A DNA stretch of 64,000 nucleotides from Anas platyrhynchos (taxonomy: Eukaryota; Chordata; Aves; Anseriformes; Anatidae): NCBI RefSeq assembly GCF_047663525.1, contig NC_092589.1, forward strand, positions 23,495,001 through 23,559,000, given 5' to 3'. Position numbers and translations under genes: made by a program. This document shows, piece by piece, positions 1 to 14,640 of the stretch. How positions within the stretch are numbered: position 1 is the stretch's first letter; the number at the start of each line of letters is the position of its first letter. The notes under the pieces were generated by a model. It was given only the letters and a program-made list of their open reading frames with translations, ran no database searches and was not told the DNA's origin.

Positions 1-3000
1 GAAGAAGGATTTTGGAATGGTATAGATTTCTCATGAATCTCTTCCCTTAGCCACTCCTTTCCAGATCGTTACCTACTGGAAGACCCATTTTAGTGCTGGC
101 AGCTGTGTAAGCCTCAGACATGACTCAGGCTGCCATTGGAACGAGCACACCATGCTGGCTCTGCAGGACCAGGCTGTTGCATCCCCCAGCCACCAACACC
201 AGTCCTCAGAGATACTGTTCTGCTCTGGAGGGGGGAAAGGGCACTCACACCATGGGCTGCAGGTGACAGGGGGCTCAAACAGTCACTCAGATCATTTTAA
301 TCATACATCTAGGTTGCTCATCAGGCAAACCTATAAAAGAGAGTCCAAGGGATACCTTTTCCCTGGCCTCACGTCCCTGAACTGCTTCCAGCACTGCTCA
401 GACCAGGAGCTGAGGAGGGCCACAAGGGTTTGAAGTCCTCAAACCTTTCAAAAACATTAGTTTCTGCGGGTTCAATTTGTATGATTTAAGCTTCAGCTCT
501 GAAGTTTTTTTTCCTAGATTTCAGACCAAAATCCCTAACCAAGTGTTTTGAGTATTTTGTCATTTATTATATACAAATTGACCCATAGCAATAATCAGAT
601 GCTGTGTAAGGCACTAGTTTAGCTTACCAGTATTTCAAACATAGTTACTTGAGCACTAACTTTCCCTGCAGAGTAGCAACCTCAGTTCCAGGACAAACGA
701 CAGGTACTTCCACTATTAAATAGTGCCATCTAGTGCATACTGAGTGTCAGATTAAGCAACTACTTTCCCAAGGAAAAACATCCTGAAAGTAACTGGTAGG
801 CTCAACCTTAACACAACATTTCAAATTTCAATTGGTTGTAAAATTTAGGTTTCAGCTAATGCAAATTAATTTCATCTGTCCAATATTCATGTCCTTTCAT
901 TAAATTCTTACATACAACGAATTCCCAACCACGCTGATGTTAGGCATAACTTTTATTGCAGCCATATCATTTTCACAGCTTGTGTCCTGAATTCTAAGTG
1001 TAAAACAAAGACAACTCACCAGGGAGTCTCAAGTAAAATATGAAGATTGCTGACCAACAGTATCCAATAAGACATTTACTGGAGCTAAACATCTAAATTT
1101 ACAAACCTTTGCTTTACTTGTAAAAGCAACATTTGCCACAGAGAAAGTCTGAAAATACCACTTACGGCACAGAATACAAAACAAAAGCTTTCAGGGTAGC
1201 ACCAGGTGATCCTGAGCAGACCTGTGAGAAGGCTCACACCTCAGGAAAATCTAAAGGAGTGCTCATTTGGATTCACTATTCCTTACACTGAATAATAGTA
1301 GAGTTCCAGATCATAGTACAATGTATTACAGTGCGCGTCAATCACAGAAAAGGGATGTCTATTGCCCCCATGGCCAGATTTGTCATCTCTCCTTAGTATC
1401 AAGAAATTTTCTGCACCTCCCTGCTCACAGATGCTCTACCAGAGCTTTTGCAATGTTAGCTACAAGTATAATTTAAAAGGCAACAGATGCCACATAAGGA
1501 ATTACAATCTGCCCACAGAGGAGAAAACAGAGTTTATCCTTGCATCTGTTAAGAGCTGTATGCTTTTTTGGTCCCAAATACACATCAGTATCTTGAGCCA
1601 CATTCACGTGAGCTGTGATTTCAGCAGCTTCTGTGTGGTGTATCATTCCCTTAAGAGGTGTTAGCATGCAAAAAACATACAGACTGCAGCACTGATAATT
1701 CTTTTGAAGTCTTCTAAGGTCTTCTGAATCTGCAGTGATCCAGCTTATCCACGTCAGCAGGAAAGACACTGGTACCACAAGAGGGCCCAACACTACACAA
1801 GGTAGACAATCCTGACCATTTGCTTTGATCAAATGGTTTAGGGGCTGTTTCAGCTAGAGGAGAGATGTCAGCTCAGGTGTCTTGGATTAAGTCCAGGTAC
1901 ATAATGCAATCTTCCTGTCCACATTTTCCTTTTGCTTTCAATTGGATAAACTATCTCTCATGCTACAGCCTAAACTATCATGTTTTGCTGCACTGCACAC
2001 TAAAAAGCTGCCATATTCCACCCCAAACTTGGCTGTATTTAAAGGATGGATTAACTGTTCTTTATGTATGCAACTTGGAACTGGAGTGCACAGCCCATTG
2101 TGTGTTTTAAGATCATTGTTATTTAAAATAGCCATTTAACACTGGTATCTTCATCTTCCACTCAATGCTCGAAAGGTGTATACAAAAAAAAAAAAAAAAA
2201 CACAGCACTGCAAAGTGGATTAATACCCACAATGAACCAAAATCAGTGTTTAGTTAGCCTGATTGCTGCAATGTTTTTCTGGAGGGGGCTGGGAGAGAAA
2301 ATGGCCTCTTAAGAATTAAGGAAAAAAATAATCCACTTACATCATAGAAAGCTGGAATCACATCAAAGGCTGTGAAAGCTCAGAAATTGGCAGCTTGAAA
2401 TCCACTAAGAATTGAAATGAATTTATACCTTTTTTTAATAGAGTGGAACAATGATTCAAACAACTTAATCCCTGAGCAATTTCACAACCTTTTGTTACTT
2501 TTCAGAAATCCCTCTCTTGTCCTTACCTCTCAAATATTTAAATCTTTTGCCTATTTAGGACTAAACTCTGCTCTAAGCATTTGATCTTGTTGAGTTCAAC
2601 AACACTGTAGAAGTGTTCAGGAGAGCTGTAGAACCTGACCTCTGGTCTTTACGCAAAGTGGGACACCACGCAAGCTGGTTCTGGGCATAGAAAGCCAGGC
2701 AGCCCTCATTTTTAGAGTGGGAGTACTAGCAACCTGCTTCCTGGCAGAGCTGAAAAGCTACAGTACATCCCTGTGACTTCTGGGATGAACTTGTAACAAC
2801 AGGCTCATCTACCCTTCTGAATAGAGTGATTATAAACAAGTGACCTCTTCAGCTCCAAATTGCCAGTGAAGTACCATGCAGTTGCAGGGTGACTGATGAA
2901 ATTTAGTATCTCAGACCAAGTGTGAAGTCTTGTTGGTGTTTGAATAACCACTGCCCTGAAATAGCCATGCAAGTTCCTGCTAGCACCAGCACTTTCTACA

Positions 3001-6000
3001 GGAAACCCTACTGTTCCCTTAAACAGGATGAATTCACACACAAGCACACACATGCCTTTATTGTTTTACTGCAACACTCATCTTGTTTGATCTCTGCACA
3101 TTCTAGGTATAAAGTCACTTCTGCTTTCCTCTGATGATAGACACCTTTAGTATCCAGTAGGCCCTCATTGCCCTTCTGAAAGGGCTTGAGACCTCTGTAC
3201 TGCCAAAGTAACGTAACAAGATCTGATGCTTCTGCAGAGCTGCCAAGGGTTCTGGGGAGGCTGACTTGCACTCAAGGGACATCATTTCTGTAGGAGTGTA
3301 GCTCTGGAACCTAGGAGAAAAGAATGGGGAATGTCACAGGCACATCTTCTAGAGACAAGTGAGACAGGGATTGCCCAAGGCTCAGGGGATGGACTATTCC
3401 CAAAAGCCAGTATCTTTGCTACAACACACTGAGTTCCATTATAATACACTGAGGGAGATCAGCAACCCTCTAAGAACTTAATTTATTGCTGAGCACCAAG
3501 GACTAACAGCCCTCTGTTACATTTCTTCCTATCTGGAATAGATGTTTTTAAATATTTAATGGCACATGGGCTAGAACCCAGTTCTTTCATATTCTCATGC
3601 TGGGGAAGCATTGAACCTCGAGCTATTTGGTTATTCTTACCCAAGAAGCATTTAAGTTGAAAGACTAATTGGTAAAATTCTGATTTTCCCACAAATTCTG
3701 GAGGGTAGTGTAACATGTTAGTAAACAATGGCTTAGCCTCTTCCGATTTCAGATTCAAGGTCTTAGCCTGGCTGACAGTCACATTCAAATGACTGCAACT
3801 GCCAGTAGCAATGTCAAAATAAGGTTCCTTACTGGACTGATAATTACAGTAGTTAATTATTTGCACAGTGTCGTAGGTGTGCACAGCAATACATCGTTTA
3901 GACAAGTCCCTACCCCAAGGACCTTGTAATCTAATCTGGATGGACACAGTATAGATAATTAAAGAATGACCCATGGAAGTAGGAGCAGAAGAGAACAAAA
4001 TTTGATCCCATCCACTACGGCTGTGGGACATGTTTACCCCTTTGACCACTTACTGTTATGGCCAGATTTGCAAACGCATGGCACTCACAGCAATCGCCGC
4101 AGTTCACCTCCGTGGATGCAGCCCCACATCTTTATTTCTCAGGCTCTGGAGCCCTCCTGTGGCCATTCGGTTTTACACATTTGGAAGTGTTACAGCCCGC
4201 ACTTGATTTGAGAGTGTTATTTGCTATTTATTTTTGTAAGATCTTGAAATCCCAGTTAAGTTACCACTCCTCAGCCAGCTGAGTTGCACCCTGTCTTTTG
4301 TGGGACTCAAAATTTTCCCTCCCGAAAATATAAGTTGCTCCTTTTTCCTTCAAAGAAACAAGGAGATCATGAAGAAAAGAGCTAAAGTAGTTCAGGACAT
4401 TTTGATACTATGTGGTCAATAACATTGACAAAGGGACAGACCAACACCTACACCAGAATCATAAACCTCTGGAGATGCCATCTACATGGCATTGCAGGTT
4501 TGCATTAACCATTTAAAATACGCAACATTCCCAGGCCATAAGAAGAGGGATAACTACTATATAATAGCTAATATAAGTAAAAAATATTTGACACTTAGTT
4601 ATGTCAAAGCATGAGGAAATTAGAAATTGTTCTGACAAAAGCTTGAAAATACATTTCATTTGCTCTGAACAAACCAGCATAGCAAGCTTCTCATTTCTTG
4701 CATAACTCTTCTAATTTCTGTTCATCATTTTGATTTTGTTTAATTTCCTCCTTTCAAGACAGGAGAATTATTCTATAGCCATGCACACACATGCTTACTG
4801 TACTCCTGATTTCTCCAAATCAGGAGAGAAGAATCCTCTACAAGCAATTTTTCTGATTTCCAGATAATCTTTCCATAGTCATAACATTCCTATTATCAAT
4901 CTTTTTTTTAAAAAACCCTCTTATTCTTTACTCTCATAGAATACCACAACTAGCATTCAGATACTATTTCTAATTGTTCAAAAACAAAACTGGACATTTC
5001 TTACCTGTAATGGGGACATTATGATTTATGATTACTGTGCAACAGCAGACTAGCCCATGCATTGTATCTTAACTGATAATAGCACAGTATCAAGACAGCT
5101 CTACACCACCTGACTAAAACACACCTAAAGCCTCTATCTGTCAAGATTGTTGCAGGCTGTGGTAGATGGGAAACATTAAACAGCACAGAATAACTCTGCT
5201 CAGCTGCAGCATGGATAAGCCTACATAACTGAAGGGCCAGAAAACAGGTAGTCACGTACGCCTTCCTGTGCAAATGTCATGAAGGTTGAATCTTTAACTT
5301 GCTGCAAGTCACAAATGTACACAATAGTCCCATAAAAGGAGAAAAAACACCACACAGGAAGAATTCATTTTCTTAAACTATACTCCATCAAGTCACATCT
5401 CTGTGAAGCACATTAGTACTTCAGTTGACTATTTACTGTCCTTCCTCCCCCCACTAAGAAACTTTGTCATGTGTCTGCCTGAATGCTTCATGAAGTGCAG
5501 TATATAGAATAAAGTCATGCTAAAGACAAACATCAGTAGTGAACTGAACATCTGTGCTGTCTTTGCCACAACAAAAGACCAGGGGATTGTACCTGACAAA
5601 CCAGTATGATCATTTAAGTAGCAAATCATCCTTCTTTACCTGTTTTAATATTTAAATAGTGCAGTTTTAACAGAAATCAGAAGCTCCAACTTATTCACAC
5701 ACGAAACATAAAACTTAACATATCCCAGCCCTTCTAAGCTTACAGTCAGTTGAAATTCCTTGTAAAATGCATTATTTTGAAAACAGGTTGATTCTACTTC
5801 AAAATAGCAATTCAGCCTTTTGAAACTTTTCTGAAGAATGTCCAGTATTTTTTGTTTAGAGAAAAAAGTGAATTGATCTAATAAAGCAATTGGCTTTTAT
5901 TCTTCTCTCACCTCAGTTCCTCAGAGGACTCCAAAAATGAGAGCTGCTTGAGATAGGCCCCCATAACCAAAGCACTGCCAGAAGTCAAGGAATCCATATG

Positions 6001-9000
6001 TTCTGTCCACTGGTGATCAAAACCAGAAATACTGAGAGCCTCTATTCAAAGAAAAGTTCCAAGATAAACTGACAGAAGTCTGAGACACCCTAAACTCTTC
6101 TCTCAAATGTTCTTCATAAATCCACACTAGCAAACACTGAAGCCCTTTAACACCAATGAAGATGTTAAAGCATCACCTCAGCAGTCATCTACTAAGCTTC
6201 AGCCAATATAATCCTTATCACTACTTGACTACATAAACTGAGCAGTTTGCAAAAGAAAAAAGCCAGGTGAGGTCTTCAAAACTTTTTTTACCATACCTAA
6301 AACTCATGACCTCATTTGCTGACAAAAATCACAAGCACAGAAAGAGATACTTAGAGGCATAGCTTTCAAAGCACTTTCCTCCATCAAAAAAAAAAAAAAA
6401 AAGAGATTCTCATTTTCTCAGATGCTTCTAGCTAAGAAACTAAGCTAATTAGTCAACACCAAAGTAGATAAATAGCAGATGGTTCATTAAAATCCATCAG
6501 GAGAGAAATTGGTTTTTAAATTGCCATGTTGAATCTTTAAGGAAATTGCATTCACCACTGTCCTTCAAACCTCCACCACCAAAATACAGACATACTCGGA
6601 AGTCAGATAAGATACTGGTGTAATATGCTCAAACTAACCAAGAACCTACCATCTTGTACAACTGATGTAGCATAAGAGTTTCCAGAAGCTGAAAAGAAAG
6701 ACATACTAAAGCTGTTTCCAAAAAACTTACTTGGTGACTTCAAGTCATCTCAAGCAAATGTTACACAAGAAAAAGATTCTATAACAAAAACTTTTACTTT
6801 AGTACAAGTCTATTCATATTTCATTCCAACTAAATGAGTAAAACTCACAAGTTCTATTCTGTAAATACTACTAACTATTTCCAACATTCATTGTTAGATT
6901 TACACTATCCCCCAAACAAGAGAAAAGAATCTAGCACAGCACATCTGCAATTCCACACCCTAAGCATCAAAACGCCCATCACCTTAGAGTTATGTGTTCT
7001 GCAGAAATATTTCCTAAATGAGCTGGGAGTTCTCTCCACTTATCTCTGTCAAAAAGTGCAGAATAACAGCTTCCACAGGCAATAGACAGAGAGTTACTAT
7101 GTCATTGTTGTGGATAGACTTTCAAACTTGAAAGGATAGATGTTCTCATATAAAGGCTAAAAATAAAACCTGGCTCTAGGAAGAAGTTACCATCTTTTCT
7201 CATTCTTCAATTACACAATCACCTTCTGATTGCCATCTGCTAGCTATACAGAAATTCATGAATGCCTTCCTCAACAAAAAGGTTCTTAATCTAACACCTT
7301 TAATCAATACTGTGCTAACACACAGTCAGTGAAAGTCATGTTATACCTAATCAAAAAAAAAAAAAAGCCATTGGAAGAAGACTATTAGTCTTAATAATGC
7401 CATATAGTACCTTGGGATGGAGAATAGCTGAAGCTCATGCCAACAACTGCCGAGTTCCAGAACACCCTCATGCTCCAGTGATTCTGTAACCTGCCCCAGC
7501 CCTCTGCACTGCTGCATCCTCCAGTAACTACTTCCAGCCTTCATATCCAAATTACTCACAGCTTCCACAAGTGCAATTTGATATATGCTAATTTGCCAAT
7601 TAGTTCTGTATTCTGCTTTCCAACATTCTCACCCCAGCAGACATGAAAAGCAGCCATCCAGTTCTACACCAGGATGGCAGAACAGCTGAATGCTTAACGA
7701 ATTAAATAGTTCGACTCACTGCTGATTAAATCCAAGTGAGGTTTCCAAAGTGAACTACATAAACTATTTCCCACCAAACAAGCCCAAGTGCAAGGCAGTG
7801 AACTTTAGTTTAGAATTAGTGGAAAAGAAATAAAACATTTGCATGTTTGGGGAAATAGAAGTTTTCAACAGGGTCTAGAACTGTTTTGTTAAAAATCCTA
7901 TTAGTCATGCTTTACTCAGCTAAAGTGTTAGTAGCCCAGATCAAGTCTGTTCCTTGGAGCTTTTTCAGCTACCTACACAGTTGCTCTTCGGAGCTTTCCT
8001 GTCTAGAACCTAGTATTTTTGAATGTGTTTCTTCCAATAGCTCATTCAAGTGTTGTGAACCTTTCAAAACTGGATTGTCACCTATACTTACAAACATGTT
8101 GCAGCTTTTCATCCTCAACCTTGTAAGTGAATGCTCCTGATCAATAAGAATATTTGCCAAAACTTCTTAAAAGAAAATGTGAAACTGAAATGTTTTTTGT
8201 ACTTCAAGCCAAAGTTTTACCATCCTTTCAAAACCCCCACATCAGGTTCACTTTACAATAACCTTGGGAGCATTTGATGTTTAGATTGTTGACATGCTTT
8301 TAGAAGGCACGGCAATCACAGAACTGTGCCAATTCCAAGGTTGCACTGCACTCCTGGTCCACTGCAAGGGTACAACCTTTAATTTTAAAAAATAAACTTT
8401 CAATAGGAGTAAAATCCTGTGGGTGATGCATTTTGGGGTGATTTAGAGATGCTTTGGGTTACTGGCAATGACTGCTTGCCTTAGAGTACATTTGAGCCAT
8501 GTAACAGCACTCCCCCAAGAACCATGTTCTGTCAGGACTGATTGCTTAGGAGCTCTACATAATTACATAAATTGCTTTCACTTCTTGTACACTACTCAAG
8601 CATTGATAGAAGAGATTGGGCATTATTTGCCAGCATACCCTCTTCTTTACTGCAAACGTGTCATTAGACTAATTAATATTGATTACTTAGCATTGCATGG
8701 CTCAGTAAGGCAATTACCATCACTACAGAAGTTGGCAAAATAATTTGTATAAGTCATATTTTGCAAGTCTGAAAATAAGGTGATACTTTGTAAAATTTTT
8801 CCTTTACCTGGACCAGTCCAAGACAGGGTATTAAGCTTTAATTTCCCTGAACTTGAGTCCCAAACGCAGAGCATGTTTCTGCAATTCATGCTCACTTTAA
8901 TGGAAATAGAGCTACCCACAGATGCTTTAATTCTGCAGTATCTGATCCAGATCCTTCTGGTGAAGATGGAAACATTACTAAATTTACATATTAATATAAA

Positions 9001-11443
9001 CACATAGCTATACACAGACAAAATGATAACTCTCCACACACAGCATGGGAGCCTCTACAAAGCTAACAGCCTGCTCCACCTTCCAGCTATGTTCAGTTGC
9101 CTGTATGGAAGCATCCTTGAAAGATGTCCCTGAACAACACCAGAAAGAAGCCAGCTGCAATCCTGCCTAACATCGCTTTGCTCTCCATGTTGTAGAGCAT
9201 CCTTTTACACAATTTCTACAAGCAGCTGAATTCAGCAGTCTCTGGAAACATGGATCTCTTGAAATACAGTCACAAGCACAAAACATTATTTGTCTGCAGA
9301 GCAAGAGAGAATAAATCCCTTTATTTTTTAAATACCATCCTCACTACAAAGACAGAGAAACTCCATCAGCACCACTCACTGGAACAGCCCTCATGCATCT
9401 CTTACAAGTGGGTTAAGTCAAAGCATGATGGAACATTTTGAACTTTTTTTTTTTTTTTTTTTTAAGTATTTTTCCATAGACACATTGATCTCAGGCAATA
9501 CTTCTGAATTCAAACATTTATTCTGTGAGGAGTACCTGGAATGATCTAATTCCATACATTTCAGTAGTTCCAAACTTCAGTCTAGTAAACCATGAACACA
9601 ACAAATGCCTTCAGTTCAGCTATGATTTAAATCTAAACTAAAATATTACAAGATAATAACATAGCTTGTGATATCAAAGCAAATTAGTCATCAAAGCTTC
9701 AGACTATTCTCAAATATTTAATACACAATGCCTTGCAGTGGAGTTCTCTATTGTCTGACAATGGCAGAACCAGTTTCACTTTGAATTAAAATCATGTTTT
9801 CCTCCCCCCTCTTTGAAATTGAGTTAAAAATCCAGGGAACAAAAGTCTATAGCGATACCAAGTCATCAGAGCCTCGGGCTAGTGCCAAACCATTGCCTTT
9901 ATTTCCCATCCCTTTTTTCACCCCCCTCTTCATGCCCCCAACACACACTTATCTCTGCCTATAGTTTGTGTTTTGGGAATATAAATGAAAATATCTCTAT
10001 GCTATCCCCCTGGATGAGACCAAATTAGTAAAGTATAGACCCTCCAAAGACAGAACACAAGGACATATCTAGAGAATAAAAATATTTGTAGATTATGCAC
10101 AAAATGAAGTTGCAACATCAGTTTAAGAATGGATCTCCTTTACTAATGCTGCAGGAAGCAACATGGACAAGCACAACTCACATGTGGCACAGCTTATCAA
10201 GATGGTCCTTCTGCACCGGAACACAAAGTATGGAATTACCACTGTCTGACCAGTGCATAAATGTTTCCTTTTAGTGCCTTCTCTTTTCTTGTCACATAAA
10301 GGAGAATCTGAAAATAGATACATTTGAAAACAAAAATGCTTGAAACTCTTACCTTGAGAGGAGTTGTTGGTGATGCAGTCACAACACATGGAAAAGAACA
10401 GCTCCAAGAGGACCTTCCTTGGCCATGCAACCAGAACTACTGAAGCACAGGTTTAGATTTTGTCATGAACAGGGGAGGGTTTTGTAGGTCATTAAGTAGA
10501 GCAGGCTCCACTTTTTCCTGACTGCAGCCCACCAAATGGGAGAACATGGTGACTGTCAGCCCCTCTCTGCCTTCACAGGGGATGCAGAACAGCTGCAGGA
10601 TAGCAGAACTGAAAAAGGAAACACTAGAGTTAGGTACAGGAGAGGGTAGAAGGAAATACAACATAAACTGATAAGGTAGCAGATTTCAGGAGTATAACTC
10701 CTTCCACCAGCAACCTGTGCAAGGGACTGGTAGCAGGAGCTATGTTATAGTGATAGTATGATATCATCTAGAGGTTCATCCAAAAGTTGTCAGGTTTGTA
10801 TTTACACAAGGAAGCACTACTTGTACTATAGGATTACATTACAGATCCTGCAGGAAACTGCACAGGGATACACTGCCAGGTCAGAAGGAGAGGAGCTCAC
10901 TGCTGAGGGTACTACGTGCCTTCCTACAAAGACTTACCACAGTGACAGCAACAAGAAAGTTTTAATTCTAAATAACTACACTAGGACAGCTAAAAATAAC
11001 TAACATCTCAGATACTGTCTAAGCATTTCACTCAGTCCTATACCTATGCAAAATACATAAAAGTCTTCAGTATACACTACATTATTACAGGGGGGCCAGC
11101 AGTCTTGATCTTTTATGCTTTGCTCTTGTAACAAGATGTGCTGACAATGACTAATGATGGTAATGAAAAGCACATGATGTCTCTGGCCCAGAAGCAGGTG
11201 TTGCCTGTAATGCTTGCTAAAGCACAAAGCCTGACTTTATTTCTTGATTGTAAATTGTTTGCATTTGTTTAATAGAAAAGACTGAAAAAATAAAAAGTAA
11301 TTTCAATAAAATATTTAAGCGCTCTTAAAGGACGAAATCATAGCAGTTTGGGGAGTGCTTTTTCACCTGAATATTCATGAAGTTCTTAATTAATATTTTC
11401 CTTTCCAAATAATATTTAACACAATCTTGTGATTTTAATTTTT

Positions 11444-11466
11444 AAAAATAAATAAATAAATAAATA
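11444..11466. repeat. (AAAT)n microsatellite
   Basis: About five tandem copies of AAAT in AT-rich intergenic DNA. Confidence 0.85.
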
Positions 11467-13128
11467 CAAAGTGTTTTAGAGGGTTTTGCAAAAGTCACTG
11501 AATGAGCATTTTGGTGCTGTTTATCATTCACCATAACCATCGATTTAAAATCTTTTTTTATATAGTAAATTTTAAGAACATTTAATCTTTATTTTATGTT
11601 GTTTTGTTCTTTTCCCCCAGCCTTGGGCATTTCTTTCATTTATCCCTTCATCTGGCTTTCTGCTTTGTAAAGGGGCAGCACCGGTTGATTTGGGAAATTT
11701 CCACTAGAGGGCTCGATATCATAGGACTTCAAGAGCACAGCAGGCAAACCTCTCTGCAAGCATCCATCCCTGCCAACCACATCATGGCACTACGAGTAAG
11801 ACACCACGATTCAGCAACAGTAATAGCTCAGCTGCCCAGTGCATATTTATTGCCTGATTTATGAGAGTGATTGTTAGACTCAGTTTTTCGACCTACTTCA
11901 AGGTGACGTGTAAGTATGGACATCTAAGGCCCATGGAAATAACTGGAAGGTTTTTCTGACAAAATAGGAATTGGTCAAGATTGAGAGAGGAGTGAAAATT
12001 CACTACACAGGCAGTAGTTCTTCATATTGTAAAATTCTCAGTTTCGCTCAAGAAATGTAAAACACCAAAATGTGCACCACTGCCCTAGTGTTCATCTCAC
12101 AAGTGGACACAGCTTCTGTTTTCCATGTGTCAAATCACCCTTAAGGAGTTTGTCCACCTCACAGCCACACTAATTTGCAACAAAGCACACCTGAACCTCA
12201 CACGTTCCCACATTAGCTGCTGGTCACATTGGCGGTGGGCACCTGAGAAAATATAAAGCAGGACCAGGTGCCAGCAATGGGGCAGGCAGTTCTGTGCTGT
12301 TGGAGAACATATCCATCACCTGCTCACCACATCTCTGCTAGGAGAGCTGGGTTCCACGGTATACTAATTGTAGTGCTACCAACAGGAATAAAATTATGGC
12401 AAGTCTCACAACATGACATGGATTTATTAGCTGCCTACTTGTTGAAATTGTGGGTGGCTTCAGCTTTCATCTGGGAGAAATTAAGTTTCTAGTGTTTCTG
12501 GTGGGGGAGGAAAATGACAGAAAAAGCTGAAGAAAGCACATCCTGGAGGCTAAGGTTTCCTCTTTCCCCCCCTCTCCTGTGACAATTCAAGCTGTTTTAC
12601 GGTTTCAAGGAGGGAGGGAGGGAGAGAGCGTAAACTGCAGTCATTTGGCCTTCACTTACCCCAAGTGCCTGCACCAGTATATGTCAGCGTGCTGCCTGTT
12701 CAGACATCACCACCCAGTACAGAAGACCCAGCTTGCAGGACCACTGAATGCATCAGCAGTGTAAATGTGCTGCATGCATCCTTGGCCGTGCCAAGAGCCA
12801 ACGGTCCTTCTGTACATGTGTTACACGTTCCATGTGTCCCTTCTCTGCCCACCATGAGATGTCACAAGTGGAGGAGGGAACTGAGAGCCCCTTGCTGCCA
12901 GCAGAGCCATTTATGTAGCTTGGGACTTCAGCAAAGCACAAGCTTGCTGAGCACGGGTTTCCTCATTTGTCCATGGGGTTGCAGCCCTGCCTTTCATCTG
13001 TTCTCTTTCTAATGTGAGGTGATGGCCTTTTCCCCTAGGAAACACACAACATAAAGTGACATGCAACAGTCCAAAGTGCTAATAAAGCAGCATGACTTAT
13101 CTCCCCTCCACTCGCCCCCACCCCCCTG

Positions 13129-13228
13129 AAAAAAAAAAAAAAAAAAAGGTAACTTTAAAATAAAAATGAGATCAAATAAAAAGATACAAAAAAAAAAAAA
13201 AAAAAAAAGAGAGAGAGAGAGAAAGAAA
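13129..13228. repeat. A-rich plus (GA)n simple repeat
   Basis: Two long A runs separated by about 40 AT-rich bases, followed by GA and GAAA repeats. This is simple sequence and not attached to any recognisable retroposed gene. Confidence 0.8.
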
Positions 13229-14494
13229 GAAACCAAAGGCAGATACCTATCCAAAGGACAGGTTTCCATACAGTGAGAGGCATTCAGGCATTGGACAATG
13301 ATACCAATAGGGGCAGTATTGGCTGTGTGGATGTTGCCTGCACCCCTGAGCAGAGCTCTGTTCTAGGAACACCACAGGAGTATGGATGCAGACAGCCCAG
13401 ACTGGTGCCCTTGCTCAAGACAAGCACTGAATGGATGGGCCTTGTTTGCAAAAGCAACACAAGTGCCAAGGACATGCAAACATTTATAACATCCAGAGAT
13501 TAAGAGAGTTCAGGGTATACAATTCATCTTTACATACAAAGAGCAAATTCTTATGAGGTTGTTAGCCACCTCATATGGGCTGCAGATGTGAACTCAAGCC
13601 ATGAGGTGAACCCAACAGCTACTAAGAAAGGCTGATAGCAGAGGAGCAAACTCGTTGTCATCAGACTTCTCTGATAACTTACACAAATGGGCCCCGGGAT
13701 TTGCGTCACCTGAATATGAAATCTGCTGCGTAGGCAGAGGTTTTGTCATGGTGTCTTGCATGTAGATGGGTTTTCTCATGCAGTGTGGTAAGTATCTCAT
13801 TCTTCGCATTTTGGTGCTTTTTTTTTTTTGAGCAAATGGAAACATTTATTTTTGAGAAATCTGTGACTTCAACTTTTAGTTGCAGATCCCTACACCACAT
13901 TCCCTGGCTGCGTCAATCTCCACGCTTCCTTAGTATCTACCTAGCCAGGTAAAGAGTGCTTTGTGCAATTTCCTTTTCACTTGTAACTGGCCCTGTCGTA
14001 ACACTAAAGAAATTTCATATAGGGAAGAGTCCTGCAGTGGGTAGAAAGTGATGCTGAACAATTGACTTAGACAACCTCCATGAGAGACTCAGCAAGGCAG
14101 GCTCGTTCTGTGAACTCAAGACCCTCAACATTTGTGTCAAGTAAACCTCATTCCATGAGGGCAGTATCTTACATCTAGTCAGAAATACTTTAGCCATCTC
14201 CAAAGAAAACCAGATATGTCCATTGTACTTGAGAAAGTGCAATGAAAATTTTTTGCGTGTTACAGTTATGAGAGTTACTGGGTTCAAACTGTGTTAATTG
14301 CTCTGGGTGATCCACTCAGTCACAGTATCTATCACTTTTATTTAGAATGCTTGAAACATCAAGAATGTGCAGAGATGCCAGCGTCACAAGTATCATTACC
14401 TTTGCACCAACTGTTGGTAGCATGCAACGATGATAACAACTGAACTACTTTTTTCCAGTTTATGGAACAGAGAAGAAACAAGGACATTCACATA

Positions 14495-14640
14495 GGAAAA
14501 AAAAAGAAAAAAAGAAAAAAAAAAAAAAAAAGGACTGCCACAGACGTTGGGGAAGAATCAGTTTAAAAATTATTTAAAAAAAAAATGTTAAAAAAAAGAA
14601 AAAATGTTTAAAAAAAAAAGAAAATATTTTTAAAGTACCT
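14495..14640. repeat. A-rich low-complexity block
   Basis: Nearly uninterrupted A with occasional G or T, in two sub-blocks. The 61-codon minus-strand frame that overlaps it is an artefact of poly-phenylalanine-like coding. Confidence 0.75.

Noticed and set aside
3483-4049. 188-codon open frame on the minus strand in the gene desert
   Set aside because: Long for AT-rich DNA, but no recognisable domain, no splice context and biased toward nothing coding-like. A phrase in it (on the plus strand, 'ccctaccccaaggaccttgtaatctaa' type wording) resembles old dispersed vertebrate repeat DNA. A protein search or conservation test would settle it.
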